64,000 nucleotides of DNA from Zygaena filipendulae (lineage: Eukaryota > Arthropoda > Insecta > Lepidoptera > Zygaenidae), in contig OU015668.1 of NCBI GenBank assembly GCA_907165275.2, positions 8,427,658 through 8,491,657 on the forward strand. The letters run 5' to 3'. Below, one piece after another: positions 9,558 to 24,000 of the stretch (positions are counted from its first letter, which is position 1; each line of letters begins with the position of its first letter). The notes below the pieces were generated by a model that had not been told where the DNA came from, did no database searches, and saw only the letters and a list, made by a program, of their open reading frames with translations. Position numbers and translations under genes: made by a program.

Positions 9558-12500
9558 CCGTCGCCCGAGTACGCGACGCGGAACTTCCTAAGCTTTTCTG
9601 ACACCCTGGTTCATCACTGGTAATAACCCGTTTGAATTTCGAAATTCGTTTGGAAAATCTTTGTTTAGAAAGTAAACAGTTGGGGCTAGGGAAACTAACT
9701 ATAAGTTTCAATGAAATAATTTGCGTTAAAACTTAGTTTAATGCTGAAATAATGAGTTTTTCAAAAATAGTAGACGTGTACCTGCGTTATAAAAGGGGAT
9801 TTCAAAATTTGTCATCATGCCTATTAGACCGGTTCAATACTGACCTAGTTCCAGGGAAAAGGTTTCCTCTTTTTTCTTTAATTTTAGTTTATTATTGTTA
9901 GATAGTTACTATAATTTTTTTTGACGCACGCATCGTGTCCTTTGGTTTTGTATTTTTTTAATGTTAAATATATGTATTTTCTTTCTCTTGCTTTCTTTAA
10001 AAAATATGTAGTGGCGGAATTTTGAAAAAATTCTAAAGCTCCTTATCGATAGTATTACGCCATTCTTCAATGATACCATTTATAACACACCCAATATTTT
10101 GTTTTAAGTTTCCACTATCTGACTTCGCCTTTGTTTGAAAATGTTGTTTTCAAATTAAAAAAAATCAAATCAGGCAAATTAAAAAAAATCTCTCCTCAGG
10201 TCCTCTGTCTTTGCTTTGACTTATTGAACTGAGCCTTCTCTCGCTTTTCCTATAGGAGCCCGCCATGTACCAGGAAACCAGAAACCTTGAAGATAATGAA
10301 TCTTCGCAATGGACACCCGCGTCCCGCGTCTCCAGATGGCGTAGGTCAGTCGTAGTTGCATTATTGACTCGTGCAGTATGACGATGGTCCATACTGCCCA
10401 CGTCAACCGTAGTTCAATTGTAAATCAATTTTTAGCTAATAATATTAAAGTTACAGCCGTATTTCACTACTCTCACAACAGAGAAATAAGATTTTTGGGC
10501 TACATTGACACACAAGAGTTTAGACTCACTATGGGGCATACGAATAAAACATGACTACAATCTTATATTTCACTTATACGTAAAATAATAAAAAGTAAAG
10601 TAGGTTTAGTTCTTTTTGTATGGCTCTTTACGACACGTTTTGCAGTAGCGTTAAAGTCGATCGATTCCACCTTTTTGAAGAAGATAAAAAGAAACTTCAG
10701 ATCTATAGCTGTTTTCAACTAAATTTTAAACATGTTATGCCAAAAACAAAATTTATTAAAAACTGTAGTTGATAGCTGGAGTTCGCTAAACAGCAGTGAA
10801 CTGTGAACCTCGTGTGAGGCGTGAGCACAGCCTAACGAGAGAAAAAAATTACAGTGAGAGGTGAAATATTTTTGTAAGTCGTACCCAACTAGCTGCTTTA
10901 CCTCAAGAGTTACTAAAAGAAAACCTGTAACTAAAAGTAATATTATAAATAAAAATAATAAAATACAATGGTAAGTTGTAAACGTAACCCTTTTTTCTTA
11001 TAATTGTATGCCTTTGAATTATCACATTTTCTATCTAATTTTAGAGTACAAAAACAAAACTTTATATGCTTTAAAATATAGCAATAAAGATTGGTCGTCG
11101 TGCTATAAATAGTAGCAATGAACAGTGTGATATATCTTTAGGAGTAAATGTTTTTTTCTCATTTGAAACAAATGTTAAGGTACACAACTAGACGTGATTA
11201 TGTAGTTTAATTTAGGACTCCATCCAACCAAATGAATTTCATTTATAAATTTCTCTAAGTATTAATTATTACTTATCACTTTTTATAAATCTTGAACAAC
11301 AAAAACTTTATTAGTTTTCAGTTATTAATATTATGCTGTCAAGACTGCGATTTACGAGAAATTATTTTATCATCAAAATACCTATATAATATAATTAGTA
11401 TGTGTGGTTCACGATTTATAAAATAGATCAAAAAGTGTAAAAAATTCCTTTGGTCGGAAAGTCCTTGATACCTAACTTCTTATAAATACTTCTCTACTAA
11501 AATACGAATTAATAATTGTGAGAATCTAATAACTTTTACAACATAATATTTGATTTTACAATTAAAAATTATTATTAATTATATCACTGAGAAATTTAAT
11601 TAAATCAACCTTCGGTCCACTAGAAGTATAAAACTGGATCATCTAAATTTTAGTAGAGAAGTTTTCCAGAACCTGTATTATCATACAAATATTTGTTTAA
11701 AAGAAACGTTTTCATTAGAAAATTTGTAGTAGAGTTTGATTTCCTAGTTATATAAATTGAAACGACAAACTTTTCGTAGTTTTACCCCTGACTTTTGTAT
11801 TTAACATGTTATTTAAGTATAAGCTTATTTAAGCTTTAATAACAGTAGAAATTGAATGGATTCTGTAAAGTTAGCTTTAACAGAGTATTCAAATGACACC
11901 TGTTATTAAACTGTGGAGCTTTATAGAGTTAGTGAAAATATGTAATTATAGGCAAATATAGGCACATCTGATAGTTTTGTGTTTTCCTGGTAGATAAATA
12001 GTAAATATAGTTTAAAACGGTGCGTAATGTTGGATATACCATTGATTTTTATACCAACTTCGATAAAAGAAGGTTCAATTTTTTTAATAAGGACAGATTT
12101 GTGAGGCACACTTTTTTCTCTACAGAACTTGTTTTGTCTATAAGTTGTTTTGTCATACTGCCCAAGATTGATGGATTTTGATTTTTTTATAAGTATTACA
12201 ACGGTGCCTACTGTGGAATTGGTGCAGATCTCTGAAAAAAAATGAAATCCATGGAGAAAAAAAAACCTGTGTAGTTTATGGTGCCATCAGAGTAGCCAAA
12301 AATTATGTTTTTAAAAAATATTTCGACGACTTTGTTTGTTGATTAGTAAACTCGCGTTATATTATTATTTTTATATAGCTTCCTTGATCACTATCTTATT
12401 ACTATATTAATGTATATTTACATCAAAAGGTACCTACTAGAATAGACATAACCCGCGGTTACACCGAGGTGGAATCCTGGACTATTTCACCTATTTTATC

Positions 12501-14070
12501 CCTTCAGGGAATGCATTTGGAAATAACCGTTTACAGCTTAAAGCCGTTACTGGGATCAAACTGGCGCCACCGGTTTTCAAAAACCATATTATCTTCTAAG
12601 ATAAATTCATTTAAAAAAAAATCGGTAGATTTTATTTTACAATTTTTTATAATGATTCTTTCTGCACTATTGTTATTTAATTGAAAACTGCCAAAAGTGA
12701 CTTATTTAGTTAAAACTTTTAGATATCAAGTTTAATTACTGCAGAGTTATCATCAAAAGATTTGTAGGTATTTACCTTATTTTATATTGTCCTATCCATT
12801 TCTTTTAATTATTGCTATAGTGACGCTGGTTTAATTTCTGTAAGAGTCTTACGGCCGCACTCAGAGTCGACTTTAATGATTACTTAGTTAAGTATAGATT
12901 TTTAAAACAAAACTGCCGCAATCAGACAAGTTTAATAAATTAATGTTAATTGGAATTTAATGAGATGTAACTTAATTAGTTAAATGCCAATTAACATTAA
13001 TTTATTAAACTTGTCTGATTGCGGCAGTTTTGTTTTAAAAATCTATACTTAACTAAGTAATCATTAAAGTCGACTCTGAGTGCGGCGGTTAAACACGGAA
13101 CTTTTATTCCTAATTTGTTTCTAACTTTTACTTTTTTCTTTTCTATTCTAGATCAGTTAAAAATCTCAAAATATCTAAAATATTAGTTATAAATTATTTA
13201 GGATTATTGTTTATGTTTACATTGCACACGTAGCTGTTGTCGCTGCACGGGAATTCGGTGTTCCCTCGGGAACTCTTTGTATTGAGATTTAAAGTATCCT
13301 ATGTCCAAAACATATTTTACAAATATTGTACAAATGTATTCAGTCGTTTATGGATGGATGGTGTTTCCAACATCCATATCTACACATTTATAATATTAGA
13401 AGGATTAGGACAGCATGGATGTTAGTCTGAAGGACAGTATTGTGATCAATTTATAATATTCAAGGCGAATGACTTGTTAAGTATTGTTAATGCCCACATC
13501 ATATTAATTATACTGTATAACGAGTAGGTAGTGCACATGGGAACTTGAAAACAATAAGTTTTCTTGAAATTGTGAGGCTATTACTGTATAATCCATAGTT
13601 TATTTCCATGTCTAGAGAGACGAGCGCGCCTCCATAATGATAGAAGAAAGGTCTACTTTTACAGGCCTGTAATCGTGACAACAATCGACAACAGCTGTGT
13701 CGTCTAACAGTCCGCCAATATTTTATCGGCGCACGCTTCATGTCTCATTTAGACATGCAAATATTCAATATTAATTACTTAAAAGAACAATAAAAAGACG
13801 TAATTATGATAAAATTTTAATTAAACCTATGCATTATACGACACCTTAAGTACCTACCTAACTATACCTTCCTAGTACCGAAACAATAGAAATCTGTTCT
13901 CGCCGTGAATTAAATTGTGTTGCAAACTTGTAATCAGACTATTTTATTTATTCTATACCTAATTGTTCATTTATAAAAAAAAAAACGATTAGAGTCTAAT
14001 TAGTTTCCGACTAACAAGCAATTGGCACTGCTGTACTAATTAAACAACTTATCAATTCTATCGTACAGGG
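9558..14070. other. intergenic region between PhKgamma and Mnt
   Basis: No convincing exon on either strand. It contains the 3' untranslated region of PhKgamma (end unresolved), the Harbinger-like MITE at 12,852-13,088, and a weak CCGCGG-family fragment near 13,230-13,405. The rest is AT-rich sequence in which I see nothing specific. Confidence 0.6.
12852..13088. mobile_element. palindromic Harbinger-like MITE, copy 1
   Basis: A 237-bp element whose two halves are near-perfect inverted copies around a short centre. Ends are CGGCCGCACTCAGAGTCGAC and its complement, flanked by TTA on both sides (12,849-12,851 and 13,089-13,091). A 3-bp TWA duplication is typical of PIF/Harbinger elements. Other copies are at 21,205-21,441 and 43,412-43,648, with a tip-only derivative at 59,721-59,754. 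Confidence 0.8.
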
Positions 14071-14261
14071 TAAGGCGTTTTGCACATTATAACAAATTTT
14101 CTTGTGTTTTACATGCATCCGACAAAAATTACTATGCGCGTGATCCGATATTTCTTTTAGTATTATGTACGGTCCCATATAACAAACAAAGCGATTGGAT
14201 GTCTAATAAGACATTTCTTATAAGACACAAGAAAATTTCTTATAATGTGCAAGAGGCCTAA
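14071..14261. mobile_element. MITE with TTGCACATTATAAG-type inverted ends, copy 2
   Basis: Left end TTTTGCACATTATAACAAAT and right end ATTTCTTATAATGTGCAAGA form terminal inverted repeats of about 35 bases. The interior ATGTACGGTCCCATAT matches, inverted, the copy at 2257-2452. It lies about 200 bp upstream of the CpG-rich Mnt promoter region. Confidence 0.65.
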
Positions 14262-14439
14262 TGTTAACGTAAAAGTTTTTCAGGCGGACAAAAAGTTAAA
14301 GTAGTTGTTTAGTATTTGTATTATGCAACTTTGCATTCTTTATTGAAATAACTATGTATTCTATACCATCAAATAACGTAATTTTCTGAGGAAAAAAAAC
14401 TCGTTCGTTATTTTATTATTATCTACCTATCGCTAGGTG

Positions 14440-15011
14440 TCTCGTAAGGGAAGTGAAAGTCGGCCAGAGTTTCGCACGTGTACGCGTCGTAGTTATTTCG
14501 CGTGGTCGTCCCCGCCCGCCCGCCCTCCCGCCGCCGGCCCGCTCACCGGCCGGGGCCGCGCGACACCGCTATCGCTATCGCTAGCGCGAACCATAGCGTT
14601 TTAATAATAATAACACTTTATTAGTGCCGATAAATACGTTTATCTAAATGAATCGTACGTCGCGCCGACTGTAGAGTGGGGGGACTGGATAATAAACAAA
14701 GCGCGACGACGAGGCCGGCTGCGGGCGGTGGGCGCGCGGGGCGGGGGGGTGTTGTGCGGCGCGCGTGCATTCGATCGCTGCAGCGCCGCGCGCCGCGCCG
14801 CCGGGCATCGATCGCGCGCCCGGCCCGCCCCGCGTGACGCAGCGCCGGCCCGCGCCGCGATTGGCCGGCGGGCGCGGTCACGTGACTCGCACGGCGGCCC
14901 GCCATTGGGCGACGGCGGCGGCGGCCACGTGAGCGGCGTGCGGCGCGCGTGGCCAGTCGCGGCGTGACAGCGGGCGCGTCTGTACCGTGCGGCGCCGGCC
15001 CGCCGACCGAC
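14440..15011 (+). promoter_or_regulatory. Mnt: CpG-rich promoter and 5' UTR of Mnt (SIN3-interaction isoform)
   Basis: A sharp shift to very high G+C and CpG density in AT-rich surroundings, ending at the start codon at 15,012. It contains three CACGTG E-boxes (14,475-14,480, 14,879-14,884 and 14,926-14,931), inverted CCAAT boxes (ATTGG at 14,860 and 14,904), and a CCCCGCCCGCCCGCC run of GC-box type near 14,510. No TATA box is evident, as is usual for such promoters. CACGTG is the site bound by Mnt-Max and Myc-Max dimers, so self-regulation is plausible but inferred. CpG richness continues into the first intron, to about 15,350. Confidence 0.65.
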
Positions 15012-15081
15012 ATGAGCCGCCTCGACACGCTCCTCGAGGCGGCGCGCTACATCGAGCTGCAGGAGCAGCGCCTCCAAGCCG
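15012..15081 (+). CDS. Mnt: Mnt exon 1a, SIN3-interaction domain
   Basis: 23 codons plus one base, donor GTAAGT. It reads MSRLDTLLEAARYIELQEQR then LQA, an amphipathic helix that matches the family SID pattern (short start, LLEAA, aromatic, E). The exon ends in phase 1, the phase needed to form glutamate with the AG that starts exon 2. Confidence 0.93.
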
Positions 15082-18000
15082 GTAAGTGTGATGACGGCGG
15101 TGGGTGAACACTGAGCAGATCGCGGCGCCCGGCGGCCGGGCCCGCGCCGCGATAACGCGACAGCGTAACTGGTTCCTGGGCGCGCGCCGGTCGACGGGCG
15201 ATCAGTCGCCGGCGCGCCGGTGCAGCGAGCCGACGCCCGACGCTCTTGACCTTGAACGGCACGCAGCCGCGCCGCCGGCCCCCGCACGCCGCGCCCCGGC
15301 CCGGCCCGCGCCCCGCACCCCGCTGCCCACGCCCGCCGAGCTCCACGTAAACAAAGGAAGCCCGAAATTTGCTCATTACGATTACATATATTACACAACG
15401 TGCAACCTATTCTCGGCAACAAAAAATCACCAAACTCCAGCTGGCTGGCTCCGACCACGACTCGTTTGTGACCGATCTCGATCTGTCATCAACTCTGTTA
15501 GATTCGCCTCACCTTGACTCGTGATGAGCTCGGAGGCTCGCCCCGACATTGAGCACTCGCTCTACTCACCCTACAACTACCCGTGTTACGGATACCTCCT
15601 CACACGTGGGAGTGCCAGGCCGGGTAGTGAGTAGGTGCACACTACACAGGCAGGACATAAACGCGGCAATTATTAAATGTACCTAACTAAATTCCTTCCT
15701 CATTGGTTTTCCGACTATTTTAAGTCTGTCAAACGAAAAAAAATCACAATGAAATAATTTCGTTTGCACAGTTGTTAATTTTCACATAATATTATGTAGA
15801 GTTTATTTTATTTTTATTATTTTTTATTTATTTAGACACATACAAAATATATATTTATTTATAACACCATAACAGCTATTCACTAAAGCGATGCTATAAA
15901 AAGAGTTGTCATTCAGAAATCTCCAATCGCTCTCCAATTGCTGCTTACTGCTGATAATTATTAGCTATAAACTCAGAGAAAATTAAACTCAGTTTTGTGA
16001 GAATCTGACGTGAATACTGTATACGTGGAGTGAGTTGGGGAACATCTAAACAAGTAGTCGGTGCGGACAGGGGGCGCTGTAGAGTTCGGTCAGCTGATCG
16101 ACGCGTGTTACACGCCGGGCGACGCCTCGTGGCGGTGCGGGGGGGCGCTGTGCGGGGGGAGGGCAACGTGGACGAGCCAGGGGCGAAGCGGGCGGGGGGT
16201 GTCCGGGTGTCTGGCCGGCATTGTGCAGGCACACTCACGCACGAAGCCCTAAGCCCTAGGACCCCTCCGCTCGCACTTGAGTTCAACTCCGAGAAATACC
16301 ACGTCACCTTTTGTGCTCGTTTATTTTTGGTCCGTACGCAACTTGTGCAAGCTGTTTATTGTACCCATATTAGTGTAGAGTATATTCGTATATATTTTTA
16401 GTGTTAATTTTGATTTAGCCTCAGTTTTCAAACGAAATTTAACGCTATCGTCCGTCCGGATATTTTTCGGTTGAACGACCGTGAAGGACGCGCCTCGATT
16501 GATCGAAGACGGCTCGTAAGTCGGTAACACAAGCAAAACTTAGCTAAACAACGTCGGCTAGATGATAGATCCTTTCGAAATGGCGGCCCGGCGTTAACTA
16601 ATCCTGCTTCGAGATAAAAACTAGCACAAGGCATTGTCGGTTCGTATTGCGTAACGGCCGTGCGGTGTAGTTTTTCTTACATATCAATAATATTAGTGAG
16701 TAAACAACAGCTCGCAAGCGACGCCGATGAAGTCATTGTCTTGCGTTATCAGAGCGACTGACAAACGGTCGAATAATAACTACCAATACATATATCTGTA
16801 CTTAAATTATAATAATTAATGCAAGTGTCTTTGTCTGTTATGTGACCAAAGTTATCAAGGCAAAACCTGAATCCATCAAAATATGAACTCAGGTATGGAG
16901 ATAAGATGGGCCTCGATCCTGAAGAAAGACCTATGTATATAAGACTTTATAGATATTGTGAATATTAATTAATAGATATATTGTGTTGCTGAAACTCGAG
17001 AATGACTGGACCAATTTGGCTAATTTTGATCTTGAAATATTTGTGGAAATTCATGGAAGGTTTAAAAAGTAAATTAGGCTACTTTGGAGTTCCTGCGAGA
17101 ATTCCGGAACTTAAACCGCGGGGCACAGCTAGTTAATAAAATAAAATACTATTTTTTTTTCATAATAAATTTCAATATTAGCGAGATAGCAAAAAAGTAC
17201 CTACTTGTATTTTTTTTAAAAAAAAAGGTCAGTCGTAGTGGGAGAAAATATTGAAATTCATTTAAAAGCTTTACTTCTGACGATTCGCCTTCGTGAGCCA
17301 TTGGTGAAGGCAAGCGGTGTTTAAATGCTTCTATTGAAGTAATTTCAAAAGTACGGTACTCAGCAACAGACCTGTCGGCCATCAAGACATAACAAAAGTA
17401 ATAATAAAAAGTTGAAGGGAACTCTGTCGACACTTTAATGGCTTTAAAAAAACACGACAGGAATAAATGAATATAATTATGATTGATTGATTTGAGATTG
17501 CTTATAGCCTATATGTAATTTCAATTTGTTTTTGTTGTCCAATGAGAATAAGCCAAGTGAGCCCTCCCTTTTGTATAATGTATCCCTGTTTGTCAGATAG
17601 AGAAAAGAGTCACGTGGCACATGTAACGACAGACATAACTTACAGTAGATACGTAAGGCACAGTCGTGAAATTGGGATGTTGACGACTTATGAAAATCGA
17701 AATTCAGAATTCGAAGTCCATATATGACGGGCACTGTCAAAAAGTTATCAGATCTCATGTAGAGCCAAGCTTATAACTCTACATACCCTAACTCTACAAG
17801 GCCTTACTTCTCAAACTCTACACCTTAGTCAGAATATGTGGCTATGAAACGAGGTGTTCTATATATTATTTTTATTACGCGCGATTACAGACTTCGTGGA
17901 GGAATTAACTCACCCAGAAATTCTTATAAATTCAATGTTTGCGAAAAACAAAAAAATCAGCACTGATACTAAAATGACACACCTATTCACACCAAAATTA

Positions 18001-21000
18001 ATCCCATAGCAAAAAATATCTCTACAAAATTATGAGTAAAATAAATAAAGCAGTAAGTCTGGAATTAAAAAAATAATAGTTTGCACAACTGCAGTACATA
18101 TATCTACGTATGATACTCGTACGTATTAGCAATATAGAACAGACGTTCAGAGAAAAAAAAAAACCAGTAAATAATACAGTTTGAACATTACTGTATCAGC
18201 ATAATACTGACTATACAGTAAAACTTACTGATTAAAAATTTCCAATACCTAAGCCCTTATATGTAGAAGTGAAAACACTAGCGCTACCTACTAGAAAAAT
18301 ACTTATCGTGGAATATATTTCTTTTAAAAAATATTTGTAGAGTGTGGTGAAATTTTTAGTTTGTGGCACTTTAAGTTCAACCTTTTCATAGTCTAAAATT
18401 ATCTAAATTTTAAATGCTGCAATAGGTTTATTGTCTTAAAAAATTGGATTTACCCTGTTCTTAGTATTTTCCCATCGATGTCCGAATACGACAAAAAAAA
18501 ATAGATACTTATAATTACTGTAAAGAGTATCAACTGTTTGAAACCATAACTGTTTTCGGATTAGTAACTTTTATTGTTTTAATCCGTAGGTACAGGCATA
18601 TACTTACATATTATAGTGTTGCACAAACATAACTTATTATAATTTTTTGTGTCGAAGCCAGATAAGGGTTTCTTCATACAATATTTTCATCGGATTGTTT
18701 TATCTTTTGTGCCTACATAACATTGTTAGTTAATCGTTAATCAAATATTGTGCAGAGAGGCATGTAGAGCAAGGTATGTATATAATATGTACTAGCTGTG
18801 CCCCGCTGTTTCACCCGCGTGAGTTTTGGAATTCCCGCAGGAAGCCTGAGTTACTCCTTATAACATCAGCTATCTGCCAATGAAAGTCCCGTTGAAATCG
18901 GTTCAGCCGTTTCAGAGTTCAGCCGGACAAATAGCAGATAGAAAAAAAAGATACTTTTATGTAAGTACCGTATTAAGTATACTTTCATATGCATTAAATA
19001 GTAAAAAGCTGTTAATTTGGATTCACAAACAGACACTTTAATTTTATTTATATGTAAAGGTGGATTACATGTATTTGTATTAGCTGTCAAATCGTGGTTT
19101 GACCTGCGCGAATTTTCCAGACTACCTCGAGAACTAAAAAGTATCCTATGCCCCTCAGGTTACATACATTGTAGTTTTCCGCCAGTTAAAGTTTTGGAAT
19201 CCGTTTAGTACCTAGATCTAGAGATTACCCCCCACATGCAAACTTACAAGATTTCATTACAAACTTTGCCTCTTTTAGTACAGAAGTAGGTACATAAAAT
19301 TAAGAGAATAATAAATCATAGGGAATGCAATGTAGAGACTTCGAACAACGTTCAGAACTTTGGCTGTAAGTTAGTTTTTCTGTGCTTATAGAACTTTCGG
19401 GTTAGTATCAAAATTAATAAATAACTTTTCGATTTTGATGTTTTTTTCCGAGTAGTTACTATAAACTTAAATCCTGAAGTATAATTGTCGCCTGTCGGTT
19501 TACCTGTGTAGACTGCTGTATGCCATATTATATATCTACTCTAGCTGTCCCGCGCGGTTTCACCTGCGATAATTTCGGAGTTCCCACGGAATTGTTCCAT
19601 ACAAACTTTGCAACCCTTTTTCATCCCCTTAGGGGTAGAATTTTCAAGAATCGTTTCTTACTGCACACTCACGTCACCATAGGGAATAATGAGCAAAATT
19701 TCATGGTTCTGGTTTGGACCCAGCGGTTTCAGCTGTGCGTTGATCAATCAGTCAGTCAGTTTTTGCTTCAGAAAAATAATATGCTTACCTATAAATTTGA
19801 AACTTGCAACTTTTGTAGATAGTGATAGTGGGATTCTAAAAATTGGAAACTCTACGCCACTTTTTTATAAAGGAAGCACTGAAAGCTTTTTTGAAAATTC
19901 AACCCCTAAGGTGCAAGGTGAAGTTAGATATGGAAACTGTTATTTAGGAAACAATACGAATTTCGGTGATTTTGTTAATTCATTCTTCTAAGATGATGAA
20001 ACACAGGTGAACAGCTATAGGCTATAAGCACTTAAAAGGTTTAGCGCTTTTTTGTGTAGTTAGTAGGTACATAGTTAGTTAGTACTTTGATAGGCACGGC
20101 GCAATGGAAATTAATGTCAGTCTTATTAAGATTATAATCGCATTATATTATTCACGATGACGTCCGTCGTCTGCGTGCTGGTGTGCCGGCGGGGCTCGCT
20201 AGCCAGTTCGCCACATTAAAGCGACGGCTATATCGTGTTTACTCGACACTTATCAGCGGACGTGCCCGTGCCCGGCTATTATATTATGTACGCCATACCG
20301 CTTGCACTGCTCGCTATACCAATAGGAACACTATACGATTGAATATACCACAGCAAAACTAAAACTGTGAACCGTGGTGGGCTACTGAATGTGATTCGTG
20401 ATGTGAGGTTCCGTTTTTAAGCCTGTATTGGCTCCTCCGTTTTCCATCGGTGAAGTTTGTTGGATAAAAGTATAAATATTAAATTTATTTTAAGAATATG
20501 ACATCATAATCTTTATGGTTTGTAGGCCGTTGCTTTTGATCGTTTTCAAAATTACTTTAGGTAGGGGCAAAAACGGAACCCTTATGTCCACCCGGTTAAA
20601 AAGTGTCCGTCCGTTTTAGGCGGGTGGACCTACTCAATAAAATTTTGAGAAAAACGGTGCATTTTGAAAACCGCTTTTCAATGTGTAGTAAAATTACAAA
20701 AAAGAACAGATCTTGAAAGTTACAAAGATTGAATTTGTATTCGTTGGTGAGATAAGCAATTCTAAAGTTGTAAAGGGGATCCCTTCTAATTTTTTGTACT
20801 ACAGTCTACAGGGTAGAAAAATTAAATTAAATTTTGAACGGTCTTCCCCACTACGGAATCCTTTACCTACTGTGCGTGTCCGCCACGTACTTGGCCGATT
20901 TTTATTATTTGTAGAAAGTTAGAAACTGAAGAATTCTATTCCAAAATCTGTCAGAAATTTTATAAATCTCTGCGTTAGATCCACAACTTGACATTGGTGG

Positions 21001-24000
21001 TGATATGCTAATCACAGAAGCCAATAAAAGAGAAATGAATGTGTAGTCTGATCCTAACTACATAACTATTACTTCTTCAATGTCTGATTACCTATTTATA
21101 TATATAAGTAATACATTTTCAACCACCTTCTGCGAATGTCGTAACTCAATGATCGCTTTTAACGGTACTTACTACCTAGTTGGATTGGATTCGTATGACA
21201 TTAACGGCCGCACTCAGAGTCGACTTTAATGATTACTTAGTTAAATACAGATTTTTAAAACAAAATTTCCGCAATCAGAGATGTTCAGTAAATTAATGTT
21301 AATTGGCATTTAATGAGATGTAACTTAATTAGTTAAATGCCAATCAACATTAATTTATTAAACTTGTCTGATTTCGGAAGTTTTGTTTTAAAAATCTATA
21401 CTTAACTAAGTAATCATTAAAGTCAACTCTGAGTGCGGCGGTATGACGGCCGCTGTTATATGAATAATTATCATATCCATTATTTCATGTACGGTGTACC
21501 TAAATTTTAGTATAAAAATAACATTATATTATTGAGATATTATTATCTGAAAACGAGTTTGATTACAAAATATAATACCTACTTGACATGATTTGAAGTC
21601 AAGACAGAAACAACTCCAATAATTTACATAGAGATGATCATTCTATATTAATATTAAAAAATGGTAAAAAAATATTGCTTAATCACTATGTTTGCTTTTT
21701 ATTTTGGAGCTTGCAAATTTATAATATTCTAACTAATTATACGTTTGTTGATGGAACAGAGAAAAGAAATTATTGGTAAACAAGATACCTAACTCTCTTT
21801 GATGGTTTCTAAGTTGTATAATTAGGTAAAAAAAAACTGAATTAACTAAAATAAATTAATTAAATAAATTAACTAAAAATAAACTAAAATTAAATCTATT
21901 CGGGTTTCAGAAAAACTAGAGCGTTAGAGATACTCGAGGGTTAAAGAACACCCTATTTTTTCCTCTCTCCTGATATTTCGGGTTTGGGCAACAACTTTGA
22001 TTTATTGACGTAAAGTTTGACAGTTGTAACGGTATAGTACGTACATTTTAATATTCAGAATGTTTTAAAGTACCTACGAGCCGAGCGCTGTTTTGTTGAA
22101 AATTCCTCACGGCCAAAATTTGGAATTGAATCGTGAACATTTTCAAGCAATAATTTTTTACAGCTTTCAACGTTGCCTCAACAAAATTGCATCGATAAAT
22201 TTGATTCCAGTTTTTTTCCATGGGGTAGACCTGTTTTCGATGTTTTACGCTCAAGACAGATGTGAAACAGTCACAGTTCTCTCAAATGTGAACTGTATAC
22301 CATAAGATCAGCTGTATATTATCTATTTCAGTCGCCTAATTTCAAATCCTTCTATGTTGCCATACTGACTCCACTCTACAGTGAAACTGTATTCTAATTT
22401 CTTAACATATGCAGGTATTTACGGCAAAATGTTTTAAAAAACGACAATTAGGTAGATTCTGGTTACAAAAAAGTGTTTATAAACAAATGAATCGTCAGTT
22501 AAGTAGTCTAGGTGAGGTACGACAAAGGCTAACAAACAAGCGTGGAATCCATCAAGGCTCGCTGTAAGGTCGCCGCGCCGCTGGTACCGGGCACACAGAA
22601 TGGTGAAAGGGATCTCTTGACCTCGCCATCTGGAACTGCTATGTGAGGACGTGTTTCGTGTACAACCTATCACTTACTTGTTATAGTATGCCGGCAGCGA
22701 TCGCTGCTGAGTGCTGACAATCTAGGCTCCATTCTCATTACAGGTCAGGTACATGTATTAAATAGTTCCTTATTGTTATGTGTGACGCCATAACAATGAT
22801 ATCATGTTTGTGCAAAACATAACGAGACAAACCCACGTCGGGTGTTCTGCCGAAACAACCCATTACGATAATTGAAAATGCGTCTGTTCTAATTTAAGCT
22901 TTTATTATTTTAAGGATAAAGTAATGGATTTAATATGTAGATTTAGTTGTTAATATGTGGAATGGGGAGTATTGGGTGGAAGAGTTACTAATGGTTTTTT
23001 CTATAATCTTCAAATCGCGATTAATTACATCGACTAAATACTTTTTTAAGAAAGTTAATCAATTCTTAACCTAAGTTAATCATCTGCCTATATTGCTGAT
23101 GAAAGTGTCAAAAAAACGTAATATTCTTTCTTGTCTCAATTATTTCCGAATTCCGACAAAGGTTTAATAACCCTTTGATTAACCCTGTATTTTTATTATT
23201 AAGTTAAGTATACTTTGATTTATTGATTTGAATGTTGGTGAGAAGAAAAAAAAGACCAAAATTTTATATTCATGCAAATTAGCCATTAAATTATTTAAGA
23301 TATTTAATAACGTAGAGCTTTATGTAGAGTGGTCACAGTGGTCAGTAGAGTAGAGTCATACACAGTGATTCAACCACACTTCTATACTCTAGGTTGTACA
23401 CATTCTATACTGTAGGTTGCTTTATGTATTTTTAGTTGTGTTGTGTATTCTATATGCCTATATTTTATTATTTGTTTTGGAAGATTATCATAATGATTAC
23501 TTATATCGTTATCTACATTTTATATAGAATGTCTTTCGTTATCTACCTACTTTTGTTAACAGTCCGAGAGAAAGAGAGTAGACGCACGGTAAAAATAAGT
23601 AAGGTACCTACTTATTAGATGTTTTCATGTTACCAAAACTAATTTGTTTGTAAAGCATCTATTAGACAATATTATATGCCAGGTGCGTACCTACCTACAT
23701 TATGTATGTAAAACGTAATTTGTTCGATTTTCCGTGTGTGTAGATACCTACTGTGTAGTGTTTGACGTTCGTTTAAAAACGACATGTGATCTAGAGGAAG
23801 GTAAATATGGTACCTATTCAGTGGAATATGGATATCGGCTGTTCAAAGAATTTACTGGAAAATTATCAGAGTCGCATAGAAGGCGTGCAACTTGCAAAAC
23901 CGGCGAGCGTGGTAACAGGGGACAGGTGGGTGAAAGGAACAGCGAGAGCTGTAGTGCGTCTGACTGCAGCGGGTGCGCGGGGGGAGGCTCCGGCCCGGCC

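Noticed and set aside
10165..10406. Two overlapping minus-strand frames of about 60-80 codons
   Set aside because: No domain, no splice partners, and no sign of coding beyond a chance lack of stops.
14640..15458. A 272-codon minus-strand open frame, with several overlapping frames, across the Mnt CpG island
   Set aside because: It is arginine/alanine/proline-rich low complexity caused by extreme G+C. It overlaps exon 1a in antisense and has no recognisable domain.
22434..22673. A minus-strand 79-codon frame with SRWRGQEIPFTILCARYQRR
   Set aside because: It looks like a piece of a dispersed repeat, but I could not find a second copy in the window or place it in a family, so no call is made.
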